6,138 bases of DNA from an uncultured Bacilli bacterium (GCA_948801035.1 CAQHJP010000035.1:1-6138), one strand, 5' to 3'; positions 1 through 6,138 are shown, counted from the stretch's first letter. Notes: a model not told the origin generated them from the sequence alone. Numbers and translations are program-made.

Positions 1-282
1 TGCCTTAATCATTGCCTCATCTATTTGTCTTTGATTAAAAACATCCATTCCAACTACAACATCTCTTAATTTATAAACATTACTAACAGCTTTTAATACA
101 CCTTTTCCTAAATATCTAGAGTCATTATCTCTTAATTCTAATGCTTCTTTGCTTCCAGTTGAAGCTCCTGATGGAACTATACTTCTACCCATAATTCCAT
201 TTTCTAAAATAACATCAACTTCAACTGTAGGATTTCCCCTAGAATCTAATACCTCTCTTGCTTTAATATCACTTATATTCAT
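1..282 (-). CDS. eno: Enolase, N-terminal 94 residues (gene runs off the window edge)
   Basis: Enolase is the cytoplasmic Mg2+-dependent glycolytic enzyme that interconverts 2-phosphoglycerate and phosphoenolpyruvate. The visible residues carry family signatures: DSRGNPTVE at residues 13-21, the mobile active-site loop PSGASTG at 37-43, then KEALELRD at 45-52 and YLGKGV shortly after. The catalytic Glu and Lys residues and the metal ligands of the barrel domain lie beyond the window, so only about a fifth of a usual ~430-residue enolase is present. The ATG start aligns with other enolases. It is preceded by GAGGA (289-293) at 6-nt spacing, and that ribosome site is formed by the last two sense codons of the pilin gene upstream. 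Only 2 nt separate the pilin stop from this start, and no terminator lies between them. Eno is therefore the fourth visible gene of the murT operon, not its usual place beside other glycolytic genes. The identification is secure. Confidence 0.97.
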   Translation of the reverse strand, partial: MNISDIKAREVLDSRGNPTVEVDVILENGIMGRSIVPSGASTGSKEALELRDNDSRYLGKGVLKAVSNVYKLRDVVVGMDVFNQRQIDEAMIKA

Positions 283-284
283 AA

Positions 285-626
285 TTATTCCTCACATTTA
301 CATTTTGAATATACATCATATGTATACTCATGATTATAACTTACTTTAACACAAATATCCTTATATTTATCAGATGCTTCTAATTTTTCATTTTCAATTA
401 AAGTTTTTGCATCAATACAATACTTTTTATCCGTTTTACTAAAATCATTTAAATTATCAGTTACATAACTTTTAGCAGCAACTTTAATAATTTCTACAGT
501 AGCACTATCTAGTTTTTCCTCAGTATCCTTAACTAATTTAAGAATTTGGGGGAAAGCTAAAATGACTAATATACCTAGTATTATAACAACTGCCATAACC
601 TCAGCTAAAGTAAACCCTTTCTTCAT
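285..626 (-). CDS. Type IV pilin-like / pseudopilin protein (113 aa)
   Basis: This is a small prepilin with a class III signal. Residues 1-4 (MKKG) form the short basic leader, with predicted prepilin-peptidase cleavage after Gly4. The mature protein begins FTLAE, with the conserved Phe1 and Glu5. A hydrophobic helix follows (residues 8-28, ending AFPQ). The pilin fold would be N-methylated, inserted in the membrane and assembled into a type IV pilus, type II secretion or competence pseudopilus. The C-terminal domain is about 85 residues with four cysteines (70, 92, 109, 111), allowing two disulfides. The last pair is CxC, close to the C-terminus. The ATG start has a strong AAGGAGG (633-639) at 6-nt spacing. 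It begins 1 nt after the gatD stop and ends 2 nt before eno. No prepilin peptidase, assembly ATPase or other pilin is visible nearby, so its apparatus must be encoded elsewhere. Confidence is high for the family and low for the specific role. Confidence 0.9.
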   Translation of the reverse strand: MKKGFTLAEVMAVVIILGILVILAFPQILKLVKDTEEKLDSATVEIIKVAAKSYVTDNLNDFSKTDKKYCIDAKTLIENEKLEASDKYKDICVKVSYNHEYTYDVYSKCKCEE

Positions 627-627
627 A

Positions 628-1272
628 TTAGGCCTCCTTTACATAATTTTTAATAAACTCATTATAAGCTTTATTTTCTAGTTTTAAATCATATTTTAGT
701 TTCTTGTTAGTCAAATTATTTAAAAAATATTTTAAAAACTCGGGATTTCTAACTAAAACTGGCCCAAGTAAATATGTTCCAAAAAAGTTTTTGTAATGTA
801 TTCCCTCATCCTCAAATAAATGATATGTTACATCACTTAAATAACTATCATTATTAATAAAACCAATAATTTTTTTATTAATAATATTTCCATTTATATA
901 AACTTCTTTAATCTTTCTTAATCCACTTTTTACCGTATAATCAAATATGCCTAAAGCATCTATATCATCTATTTTACTTCCAAATAAATCTACACTATTT
1001 CCTGTTGCTAAAATAAATTTATTATCCATAACATATTTTTTAATATCTTTTTTATATTTTAATAAATATTTTAAAGCAACTTTTTTATTATTTTCTGTAC
1101 CACTTGATATATAAACTAAATCATACGAGTCAAAATCCAATTTATCAGTAAGTGACAAATATAAAATTTCATGCTTAATTTTATTTTGTTTTAAAATATT
1201 AGATATAATTTTTATATTTCCGTCCTCACCATATAAATTTAAAAAATCATAATATAAATAAGCTATCCTCAC
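628..1272 (-). CDS. gatD: GatD-like class I glutamine amidotransferase lacking the catalytic Cys and His
   Basis: GatD normally hydrolyses glutamine and channels ammonia to MurT for amidation of D-isoglutamate in lipid II at the cytoplasmic membrane. The family is shown by the N-terminal YLYYDFLNLYGEDGNI (residues 5-20), by the strand and glycine turn YISSG (54-58), by LGIFDYTVKSGLR (107-119), by the GTYLLGP motif (165-171) followed by NP, and by the position directly after murT. Key residues are missing. The nucleophile elbow, usually AxCGGYQLLG, reads ATGNSVDLFG (89-98), with Gly91 at the Cys position. The GTYLHGP histidine is Leu169. The usual GFENH segment is GFINN (137-141). The whole protein has no cysteine. 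At 214 residues it is slightly shorter than typical (~240). The start is GTG, overlapping the murT stop as GTGA, with AGAGGTG at 7-nt spacing. The reading frame is intact, so a non-glutaminase role is inferred; the homology call is good, activity is doubtful. Confidence 0.88.
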   Translation of the reverse strand: MRIAYLYYDFLNLYGEDGNIKIISNILKQNKIKHEILYLSLTDKLDFDSYDLVYISSGTENNKKVALKYLLKYKKDIKKYVMDNKFILATGNSVDLFGSKIDDIDALGIFDYTVKSGLRKIKEVYINGNIINKKIIGFINNDSYLSDVTYHLFEDEGIHYKNFFGTYLLGPVLVRNPEFLKYFLNNLTNKKLKYDLKLENKAYNEFIKNYVKEA

Positions 1273-2588
1273 AAATTAACACCTCTTTTTTTAAAGTAAT
1301 CTATATACTTATAATTAAGATCAAAATAAACAACGCAATATAAATCACCTATGGTATTTTTTAGTATATAATCTAATGAATTATCATAATCTAAACAATA
1401 CTTAAATTTTTTAGTATCAATTCCCTCAAGTTTTAAACGTACTGCAATATCATAAGCAAATGGGCCTACTAAAATTATTCTTTTAATATCTTTACTATTT
1501 AAAAGTTCAAAATTAATATCATATAACCAAGATAAATCTTTTAAATCATATCTACCACTAATACGAGTAAAACCAATAGCTACAGTTTTATCTCCTTTTT
1601 TAGATTTTATATAATCAAGTGATTGATTATAAGAAAGTGGAGTCTCATTTTTAGAAAGTAATAATGTCGTTTTTATATTGTTATAAGTAAATTCATTTAA
1701 ACGTTTAACTTTTAAAGATAAATCATTTAAAGTATCAACTACTAAAGACATATCAATATGATCTACACTTGCTAAAGTATAACAACATACTAAATTATAA
1801 ACATTATATAAAGCTGTATTTTTTAACTTTATAACACTATCGCAAATAGTAAGTGTATCCTTATCTAAATATCCTACATATTTAGTATCTGGATGTTTAA
1901 AATCTTTATTTTTACATGAATAATATCCTAAATTTCCATAATTAAAATATTTAAAATCTAACTTAGTATTACATACTGGACAATAACAAAGATCAAGCTT
2001 ATTTATACTTTTATCTTTTGAATACTTATTTTTAGAAACACTATAGTATGTTATTTTATTTTTTTTACCCAAACTAAATTTAGTTACAAGTGGATCATCT
2101 GCATTTAATATTAAATGTGTTTTTGGCGATATACTATTATTTATCTCATCAAAAACTAAATCAAAATGACCATTACGAGCAAGCTGATCTCTAGATAAAT
2201 TGTTTATAATAAAGTATTTAGGTGTTATATATTTAAATACTTTTTTAACATATCTTTCATCAACTTCAATTATCAAGGCATCCACCTTAGTTTTACCATT
2301 TAATTTAGAAGCATCTATTAAAGCAGTAGCAACACCGCCTATTAAATTAGAACCTTTTATATTACTAACAGTTTTGCAATTTTTCTTATATATTTCATAA
2401 AGTGTTCCTGAAACTGTAGTTTTACCTGTTGTACCAGTTATAAATATAGTAGTTTTAGGCATTTGAAAATAAGATAAAATATTTTTATTAAGCTTAAGCG
2501 CTATATCACCTGGTAAAGCTGTCCCATGTCCTAATCTTACAAGTATAAATTTTAATATTTTTACAAACATCACAATTAAATAATTCAT
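1269..2588 (-). CDS. murT: MurT-like Mur-ligase family protein (lipid II isoglutaminyl synthase subunit)
   Basis: MurT is the ATP-dependent ligase subunit that, with GatD, amidates the alpha-carboxyl of D-Glu in the lipid II stem peptide at the inner face of the membrane. Diagnostic segments are GTALPG (22-27), a P-loop TGTTGKTT (51-58), EVDE (108-111), NLSRDQL (130-136), NADDP (162-166) for nucleotide binding, and DLSWLYDINFELL (351-363) in the C-terminal domain. That last motif includes the aspartate region known to approach the GatD active site. The length, 439, is normal for the family. Departures: the P-loop has Thr54 where GTNGKTT is usual; RDQLDRYGE is RDQLARNGH; the zinc ribbon has CPVC (203-206) and Cys225, but Lys228 replaces the fourth Cys, although an extra Cys201 exists. 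The KNPAG-type loop reads KNETP (313-317). It is the first gene of an operon with gatD, pilin and eno. The ATG is preceded by TAGGTG at a short 4-nt spacing. Confidence 0.92.
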   Translation of the reverse strand: MNYLIVMFVKILKFILVRLGHGTALPGDIALKLNKNILSYFQMPKTTIFITGTTGKTTVSGTLYEIYKKNCKTVSNIKGSNLIGGVATALIDASKLNGKTKVDALIIEVDERYVKKVFKYITPKYFIINNLSRDQLARNGHFDLVFDEINNSISPKTHLILNADDPLVTKFSLGKKNKITYYSVSKNKYSKDKSINKLDLCYCPVCNTKLDFKYFNYGNLGYYSCKNKDFKHPDTKYVGYLDKDTLTICDSVIKLKNTALYNVYNLVCCYTLASVDHIDMSLVVDTLNDLSLKVKRLNEFTYNNIKTTLLLSKNETPLSYNQSLDYIKSKKGDKTVAIGFTRISGRYDLKDLSWLYDINFELLNSKDIKRIILVGPFAYDIAVRLKLEGIDTKKFKYCLDYDNSLDYILKNTIGDLYCVVYFDLNYKYIDYFKKRGVNL

Positions 2589-2592
2589 AATT

Positions 2593-2619
2593 CACCTACG
2601 TTCTATTTTTATTTTACCA
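2593..2619 (-). promoter_or_regulatory. Putative promoter and leader of the murT-gatD-pilin-eno operon
   Basis: Read on the minus strand, TAAAAT (2616-2611) is preceded by TGG (2619-2617), giving a TGnTAAAAT extended -10 element. Nothing close to TTGACA sits at the usual distance upstream, where the sequence is the T-tract of the clpC terminator. Transcription would start near 2604, leaving a leader of roughly 15 nt with the TAGGTG ribosome site (2593-2598). The placement immediately after a terminator supports this being the operon's start. It is a motif match only, in an AT-rich background. Confidence 0.5.
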
Positions 2620-2628
2620 CAAAATAAC

Positions 2629-2656
2629 AAAAAAAGTATTAAAACTAATACTTTTT
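2629..2656 (-). terminator. Intrinsic terminator downstream of clpC
   Basis: A perfect inverted repeat has 11-bp arms (2646-2656 and 2631-2641) around a 4-nt loop. On the minus strand the arms are AAAAAGTATTA and TAATACTTTTT, and the second arm runs into a seven-T tract ending at 2629. It begins 9 nt after the clpC stop codon. Although the stem is AT-rich, the perfect pairing, T-tract and position make it a convincing Rho-independent terminator. The A-tract on the other side would let it work in both directions, but no gene approaches from the plus strand. Confidence 0.85.
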
Positions 2657-2664
2657 ATACACTT

Positions 2665-4941
2665 TTATACATTAACTAAATTATTAATAACAACTTCCTT
2701 TTTATTTTCAACTATTTTATCTATTATAATATCTTCTATCTTATCTTTAATTAACTTTTCTATTTTTCTAGCACCAAATTCTTTATAATTTGATAGTTTT
2801 AATATATCCTCTACTACACTATCATTTATTTTTATATCTACCTTATCTTTATATTTATCTTTAACACTTTCTAATTTTAATTTAATTATATCTTTAATAG
2901 TAACTTCATCCAAATAATTAAAACATATAATATTATCAATTCTATTTATAAAAGAAATATCAAAATATTCTTTTAATTTATTTTCTTTTATATTTTTATT
3001 AAAACCCAAATCATGAGTATTAAAACCAATATTAGAAGTCATTATAATAATAACATTTTTAAAACTAACTACACTTCCTTTAGAATCTTTAATAAAACCA
3101 TCATCTAAAATTTGGTAAAATAAATTAACTACACTACTACTAGCACGTTCTATCTCATCTAATATAAGTACAGAAAAAGGTTTATTCTTAATTTCTTCTA
3201 ATATATTTTTATTATCATTATAACCAACATATCCAGCTGGAGAACCTATTATCTTACTTACACTATGTGCCTCACTATATTCACTCATATCAAGTTTAAT
3301 AACATTAGGTGTAAATATATTACCAAATTGTTTAGCTAAAGCTGTTTTACCAACTCCAGATGGACCAGAAAACATAATACTATAACATTTATCATCATCT
3401 TTGAATCCTAATTTTATTTTCTTAGCTATTTTTAAAAGTTCTTTTATAGCTTCATCTTGACCTTTAATTTTATTTAATTCTAAATTTATATTATTTAAAG
3501 ATTCATTATCATTTAATATTTCATAAATAGGAATTTTAGTTTTAGAATAAATAACATATGCAACATCATTTAGAGTAACTTTTTTCTTAGGCATCTTACA
3601 TAATTTTAATTCCATATCATTTATCTTATCCATAAGTTCAAATTCATGATTTTTATACAATTTAGCCTCTTTAAAATTACATTTAGAAACACTTTTATCT
3701 TTTTTTATAATAACATCAGATAAATTTTTACATAAACTATTATATTCCTTTAATAAATTATCTTCTTTTAAACTAGTACGGGAACATACCTCATCTAGTA
3801 TATCAATAGATTTATCAGGTTCAAATCTATCAAATATATATCTTTTAGATAAATCAATAATGTTTTTTAAAATATCATCAGTTAGTTTGACATTGTGATA
3901 ATCCTCATAAATAGGTTTTAAACTTTTTAATATACCAAATACAACATCACTATCTGGTATTTCTATATAAACTTTTTGAAATCTTCTTTCTAATGCTTTA
4001 TCACTTAATATATATTTTTTATATTCATCTAGAGTAGTTGCACCAATAACTTTAATTTCTCCTCTAGCCAAAGCAGGTTTAAAAATATTAGATGCATCTA
4101 TTGCACCTTCAGCACCACCAGCTCCTACTAAAGTATGTATCTCATCTATAAATAAAATAATATCTTCATCACTTGCTGCTTCTTTTAATATTTTTTTTAC
4201 TCTATCTTCAAATTCACCTCTATATTTTGTGCCAGCAACTACTGATGCCATATCTAAACTTATAATCCTTTTATTTTTTAAATGATATGGCACTTCATTT
4301 GATGCAATTAACCTACTTAACTGTTCTACTATTGCTGTCTTACCAACACCAGCTTCTCCTACTAAAATAGGATTATTTTTACATCTTCTACATAATATTT
4401 CAAGTAATCTATTAATTTCTTTATCCCTACCAAAAACAGGATCAAGTTCATTATTTCTAGCTTTCTTAGTTAAATCAACCCCAAGTTCATCAAGTAATAA
4501 TTTTTTGTCTTTCTTTTTCTTAAAAGGTTTAAATGAAAATTCATCATACAATTTTTCAATATCAATATTTAAATTAATCAAAATTCTAATAGCTACACCA
4601 TCAGCTTCTTCTAACATATTTGAAAAAAGAATATTAATATCAACATCAACGCCAGCTTCTTGACTATCAAGTACCGAATTTTCCATAATTCTTTTAAGCA
4701 AAGGAGTATATAAAAACCATTCACTTTTTTTACTTCCAATTCCTATTATTTCAATTATTTTATTTCTAAATGTATTATAATCTAAATTAAAATCCTTTAA
4801 TTTTTTAGATACATCATTATCACTATTTAAAATAGCTAAAAGTAAATGTTCACTTCCCACATATGGATGATTTAAATTACTCATTTCTTCCTTAGCTAAA
4901 ATTAATATCTTTCTTGCTTCTTCAGTAAAATTATTAAACAT
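2665..4941 (-). CDS. clpC: ClpC-type AAA+ protein unfoldase (compact, 758 aa)
   Basis: This is a Hsp100 ATPase that unfolds and threads proteins, normally into ClpP protease in the cytoplasm. The domains in order are: a Clp N-terminal repeat domain (about 1-140); AAA-1 with Walker A GEAGVGKT (195-202), tyrosine pore loop GTKYRGE (237-243), Walker B ILFIDE (262-267) and arginine finger ALERRF (316-321); a short coiled-coil middle domain with a UVR-like NFKEAK segment (about 395-450); and AAA-2 with Walker A GPSGVGKT (526-533), pore loop GSPAGYVGY (566-574), Walker B VLILDE (591-596), FINRID (664-669) and sensor-2 GAR (723-725). LGF at 645-647 fits the ClpP-docking loop and, with the short middle domain, argues for ClpC over ClpB. 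Both ATPase sites look intact. At 758 residues it is shorter than the usual ~810-850. The ATG follows AGGAGGG (4947-4953) at 5-nt spacing. It appears monocistronic, between two terminators, without ctsR, mcsA or mcsB. Confidence 0.94.
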   Translation of the reverse strand: MFNNFTEEARKILILAKEEMSNLNHPYVGSEHLLLAILNSDNDVSKKLKDFNLDYNTFRNKIIEIIGIGSKKSEWFLYTPLLKRIMENSVLDSQEAGVDVDINILFSNMLEEADGVAIRILINLNIDIEKLYDEFSFKPFKKKKDKKLLLDELGVDLTKKARNNELDPVFGRDKEINRLLEILCRRCKNNPILVGEAGVGKTAIVEQLSRLIASNEVPYHLKNKRIISLDMASVVAGTKYRGEFEDRVKKILKEAASDEDIILFIDEIHTLVGAGGAEGAIDASNIFKPALARGEIKVIGATTLDEYKKYILSDKALERRFQKVYIEIPDSDVVFGILKSLKPIYEDYHNVKLTDDILKNIIDLSKRYIFDRFEPDKSIDILDEVCSRTSLKEDNLLKEYNSLCKNLSDVIIKKDKSVSKCNFKEAKLYKNHEFELMDKINDMELKLCKMPKKKVTLNDVAYVIYSKTKIPIYEILNDNESLNNINLELNKIKGQDEAIKELLKIAKKIKLGFKDDDKCYSIMFSGPSGVGKTALAKQFGNIFTPNVIKLDMSEYSEAHSVSKIIGSPAGYVGYNDNKNILEEIKNKPFSVLILDEIERASSSVVNLFYQILDDGFIKDSKGSVVSFKNVIIIMTSNIGFNTHDLGFNKNIKENKLKEYFDISFINRIDNIICFNYLDEVTIKDIIKLKLESVKDKYKDKVDIKINDSVVEDILKLSNYKEFGARKIEKLIKDKIEDIIIDKIVENKKEVVINNLVNV

Positions 4942-4946
4942 TTTTA

Positions 4947-4973
4947 CCCTCCTAATATTATTATATGATTATA
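4947..4973 (-). promoter_or_regulatory. Putative clpC promoter (-10) and ribosome binding site
   Basis: On the minus strand two TATAAT hexamers lie just before clpC, at 4973-4968 and 4965-4960. The first is the better placed, since it would start transcription near 4961 and leave room for the AGGAGGG ribosome site at 4947-4953. No good TTGACA-like -35 is visible 16-18 nt upstream. No CtsR heptad repeat (GGTCAAA type) and no CIRCE inverted repeat is present in the 94-bp gap, so the heat-shock operators common for Firmicutes clpC genes were not found. Confidence 0.45.
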
Positions 4974-5002
4974 TTGATGTTTTTTAAGAATTTTTATACA
5001 AC

Positions 5003-5025
5003 AAAAAAACACAAATATTGTGTTT
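5003..5025 (-). terminator. Intrinsic terminator after the surface-protein gene
   Basis: On the minus strand AAACACAA, a TAT loop and TTGTGTTT form a perfect 8-bp stem (5025-5007). The T run extends through 5003, seven Ts in all counting those in the stem. It begins 10 nt after the TAA stop at 5036-5038, so it closes the upstream surface-protein gene and separates it from clpC. Confidence 0.8.
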
Positions 5026-5035
5026 CTTTGAAATT

Positions 5036-6138
5036 TTATTGTAGGGTTGATTTTTCAACACTAATTACTGGTCTTAAACCAAAATCTTGTTCCCATTGTC
5101 CTACTATCCAACCACTATTATCTTTAGTTAAATTACCGTTAAAATTAAATGCCGTACATGCTCTTTTACCTTCTTCGTATTCTTCATCTGACACAGCATG
5201 ATAAAATGCCTCTACCGTCCAAGCAGTTGCTTGTTCATGTTCAGTATTTGCTTCAAGCAACCAGAAGGCTTGTTTATGTCCTCTATCTGTAACTGGAAGT
5301 AACCAATGTATATTTGATAGACTACGTGGAGGATTTGATGAATTTTGAGCTACATTTTCATAACATACCTCAGTACCAGCAGCAGATGTTATACCTACTA
5401 TGTTATAAATATCATCACGTGTAGGCATTCTTGCAACCATACCTTCATTTGAATAATAATAATCAAAATTCCCTTCCGCTGTGTAAGCATGATTTTTAGG
5501 ATCATTTGATAATATTGAAGTTTTCCAACCATCAGTTTTTAATCTATCAAGTAAATCGAATAAATGATAAGGTCCTGCATGAAGCCAATTATGACCATTT
5601 CCTGTATTATTACCATCATGATCACCATTTATATATTGTCTAAGTAACCACCTATCTACAGTATTATCCCAATTTATACAATCTCCATCCTCGTCATATA
5701 AAGTACAAAATTGATATGTACCATTATTGTTTCTTACTACATTATTTAAATTTCTAAATATATATCTTTTCATTCCTATTCTATCAAAATTATCAGTACC
5801 ATTATTTGTATATTTATCATGCGTACCTACATAAACATTATGATCAGCTATCATATCCACTCTTGATGAAGAAGAATTATCATTTGGAGCAATTGTATGA
5901 AAGCTTAAACAACCTTTTACATAATTTCCTCCTTCTTTAGCATCTGGATTATTTATGAAATCTTCATATGTACATCTAGATAATGTTGTCGGATTATAAT
6001 ATACTTGTGACCCTATTACGTATGATGGTGTCGGATTAGTTGTTGTTACACTAATATGATTAGACTCAGACCAGTTACCAGCGCCATCTTTAGCCCATAC
6101 AACAATATCATAATTAGTACCAGCAGAAAGGCTATTTA
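5036..6138 (-). CDS. Secreted/cell-surface protein, C-terminal 366 residues: Fn3/Ig-like repeat plus Cys-rich GLRPVI module (5' end outside window)
   Basis: The frame is open to the window edge, so the N-terminus is missing. A GTG at 5858-5860 lacks a ribosome site and is internal Val93. Visible residues 1-33 (SLSAGTNYDIVVWAKDGAGNW, then SES and ISVTT) look like the last strands of a fibronectin type III or Ig-like repeat, followed by a Thr/Pro linker. The rest (39-366) is one module with YVIGSQVYYNP at 39-49, DHN at 98-100, DLLDRLKTDGW at 194-204, ARMPTRDDI at 235-243, paired tryptophan segments, and a terminal GLRPVI (353-358). Six cysteines (55, 76, 144, 153, 258, 327) could form disulfides. 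An acidic DEDGD stretch near 148-152 might bind a cation. I recall similar modules, with a terminal (V/L)RPVI motif, ending large surface or pilin-like proteins of gut Bacilli; the fold may be lectin/FGE-like, which is inference. The function is unknown. It is less AT-rich than its neighbours. Confidence 0.75.
   Translation of the reverse strand, partial: NSLSAGTNYDIVVWAKDGAGNWSESNHISVTTTNPTPSYVIGSQVYYNPTTLSRCTYEDFINNPDAKEGGNYVKGCLSFHTIAPNDNSSSSRVDMIADHNVYVGTHDKYTNNGTDNFDRIGMKRYIFRNLNNVVRNNNGTYQFCTLYDEDGDCINWDNTVDRWLLRQYINGDHDGNNTGNGHNWLHAGPYHLFDLLDRLKTDGWKTSILSNDPKNHAYTAEGNFDYYYSNEGMVARMPTRDDIYNIVGITSAAGTEVCYENVAQNSSNPPRSLSNIHWLLPVTDRGHKQAFWLLEANTEHEQATAWTVEAFYHAVSDEEYEEGKRACTAFNFNGNLTKDNSGWIVGQWEQDFGLRPVISVEKSTLQ

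Noticed and set aside
149..349. Plus-strand open frame of 66 codons
   Set aside because: It lies antisense over the start of eno and the end of the pilin gene, both of which have clear protein homology and ribosome sites. Its translation shows no family features.
1269..1271. Possible Mycoplasma code (UGA as Trp)
   Set aside because: All tryptophans checked use TGG. The murT TGA forms a typical GTGA overlap with the gatD start, and read-through would hit TAG two codons later.
628..1272. GatD as a frameshifted or decayed pseudogene
   Set aside because: The frame is uninterrupted from a good ribosome site to a coupled stop, and non-catalytic motifs such as GTYLxGP and NLYGEDGN are retained, so an intact divergent protein is more likely.
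2200..2400. Plus-strand open frame of 66 codons inside murT
   Set aside because: It is antisense to conserved murT motifs and its hydrophobic look follows from the AT-rich complement. It has no recognisable domain.
4965..5201. Plus-strand open frame of 78 codons
   Set aside because: It overlaps the clpC promoter region, the terminator hairpin and the conserved end of the surface-protein gene on the other strand. Its composition matches a shadow frame.
5858..5860. GTG as the start of a 274-residue protein
   Set aside because: The frame continues upstream without a stop to the window edge, the upstream residues form a coherent Fn3-like segment and VYYNP motif, and no ribosome site precedes the GTG.

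Overview
The window comes from a very AT-rich bacterial genome with low-GC Firmicutes (Bacilli/Clostridia) character. The signs are strong AGGAGG-type ribosome sites, a ClpC-type unfoldase, a MurT/GatD peptidoglycan-modification pair and A/T-rich intrinsic terminators. Tryptophan is written TGG throughout and murT ends in TGA, so the standard bacterial code applies rather than the Mycoplasma UGA=Trp code. The overall look (compact genes, a pilin with a C-terminal Cys-rich tail, a secreted Fn3-plus-module protein) resembles uncultured gut Bacilli, but that placement is inference.

Every supported gene is on the minus strand, so transcription runs from high to low coordinates. First (6138-5036) is the C-terminal 366 residues of a secreted or surface protein: the end of an Fn3/Ig-like repeat, then a long Cys- and aromatic-rich terminal module ending in a GLRPVI motif. 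An intrinsic terminator follows at about 5025-5003. Next (4941-2665) is a complete but compact ClpC-like AAA+ unfoldase with its own putative promoter, closed by a perfect 11-bp-stem terminator (2656-2631). An extended -10 promoter lies directly after that terminator and starts a tightly packed operon: murT (2588-1269), gatD (1272-628), a type IV pilin-like gene (626-285), and eno (282 to the window edge). The junctions are a 4-nt overlap, a 1-nt gap and a 2-nt gap, with ribosome sites inside the preceding genes, so these genes are very probably co-transcribed and translationally coupled.

The most striking observation is the MurT/GatD pair. In characterised bacteria GatD is a glutaminase that supplies ammonia to MurT, which amidates the D-Glu of lipid II. 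Here GatD has no cysteine anywhere. The nucleophile position reads Gly (motif ATGNSVDLFG), the catalytic His of the GTYLHGP motif is Leu (GTYLLGP), and the GFENH-type segment reads GFINN. Its partner MurT keeps the ATP-ligase landmarks but has lost the fourth cysteine of its zinc ribbon and has a changed P-loop (TGTTGKTT). The genes are intact and well translated, so this looks like a maintained pseudo-glutaminase complex rather than decay. It may use free ammonia, play a structural role, or do a different reaction.

A second theme is the cell surface: a solitary prepilin gene sits between cell-wall and glycolysis genes, and a Cys-containing surface protein lies upstream. No RNA genes, CRISPR arrays, insertion sequences or attachment sites were seen, and no stretch longer than about 100 bases lacks a gene.
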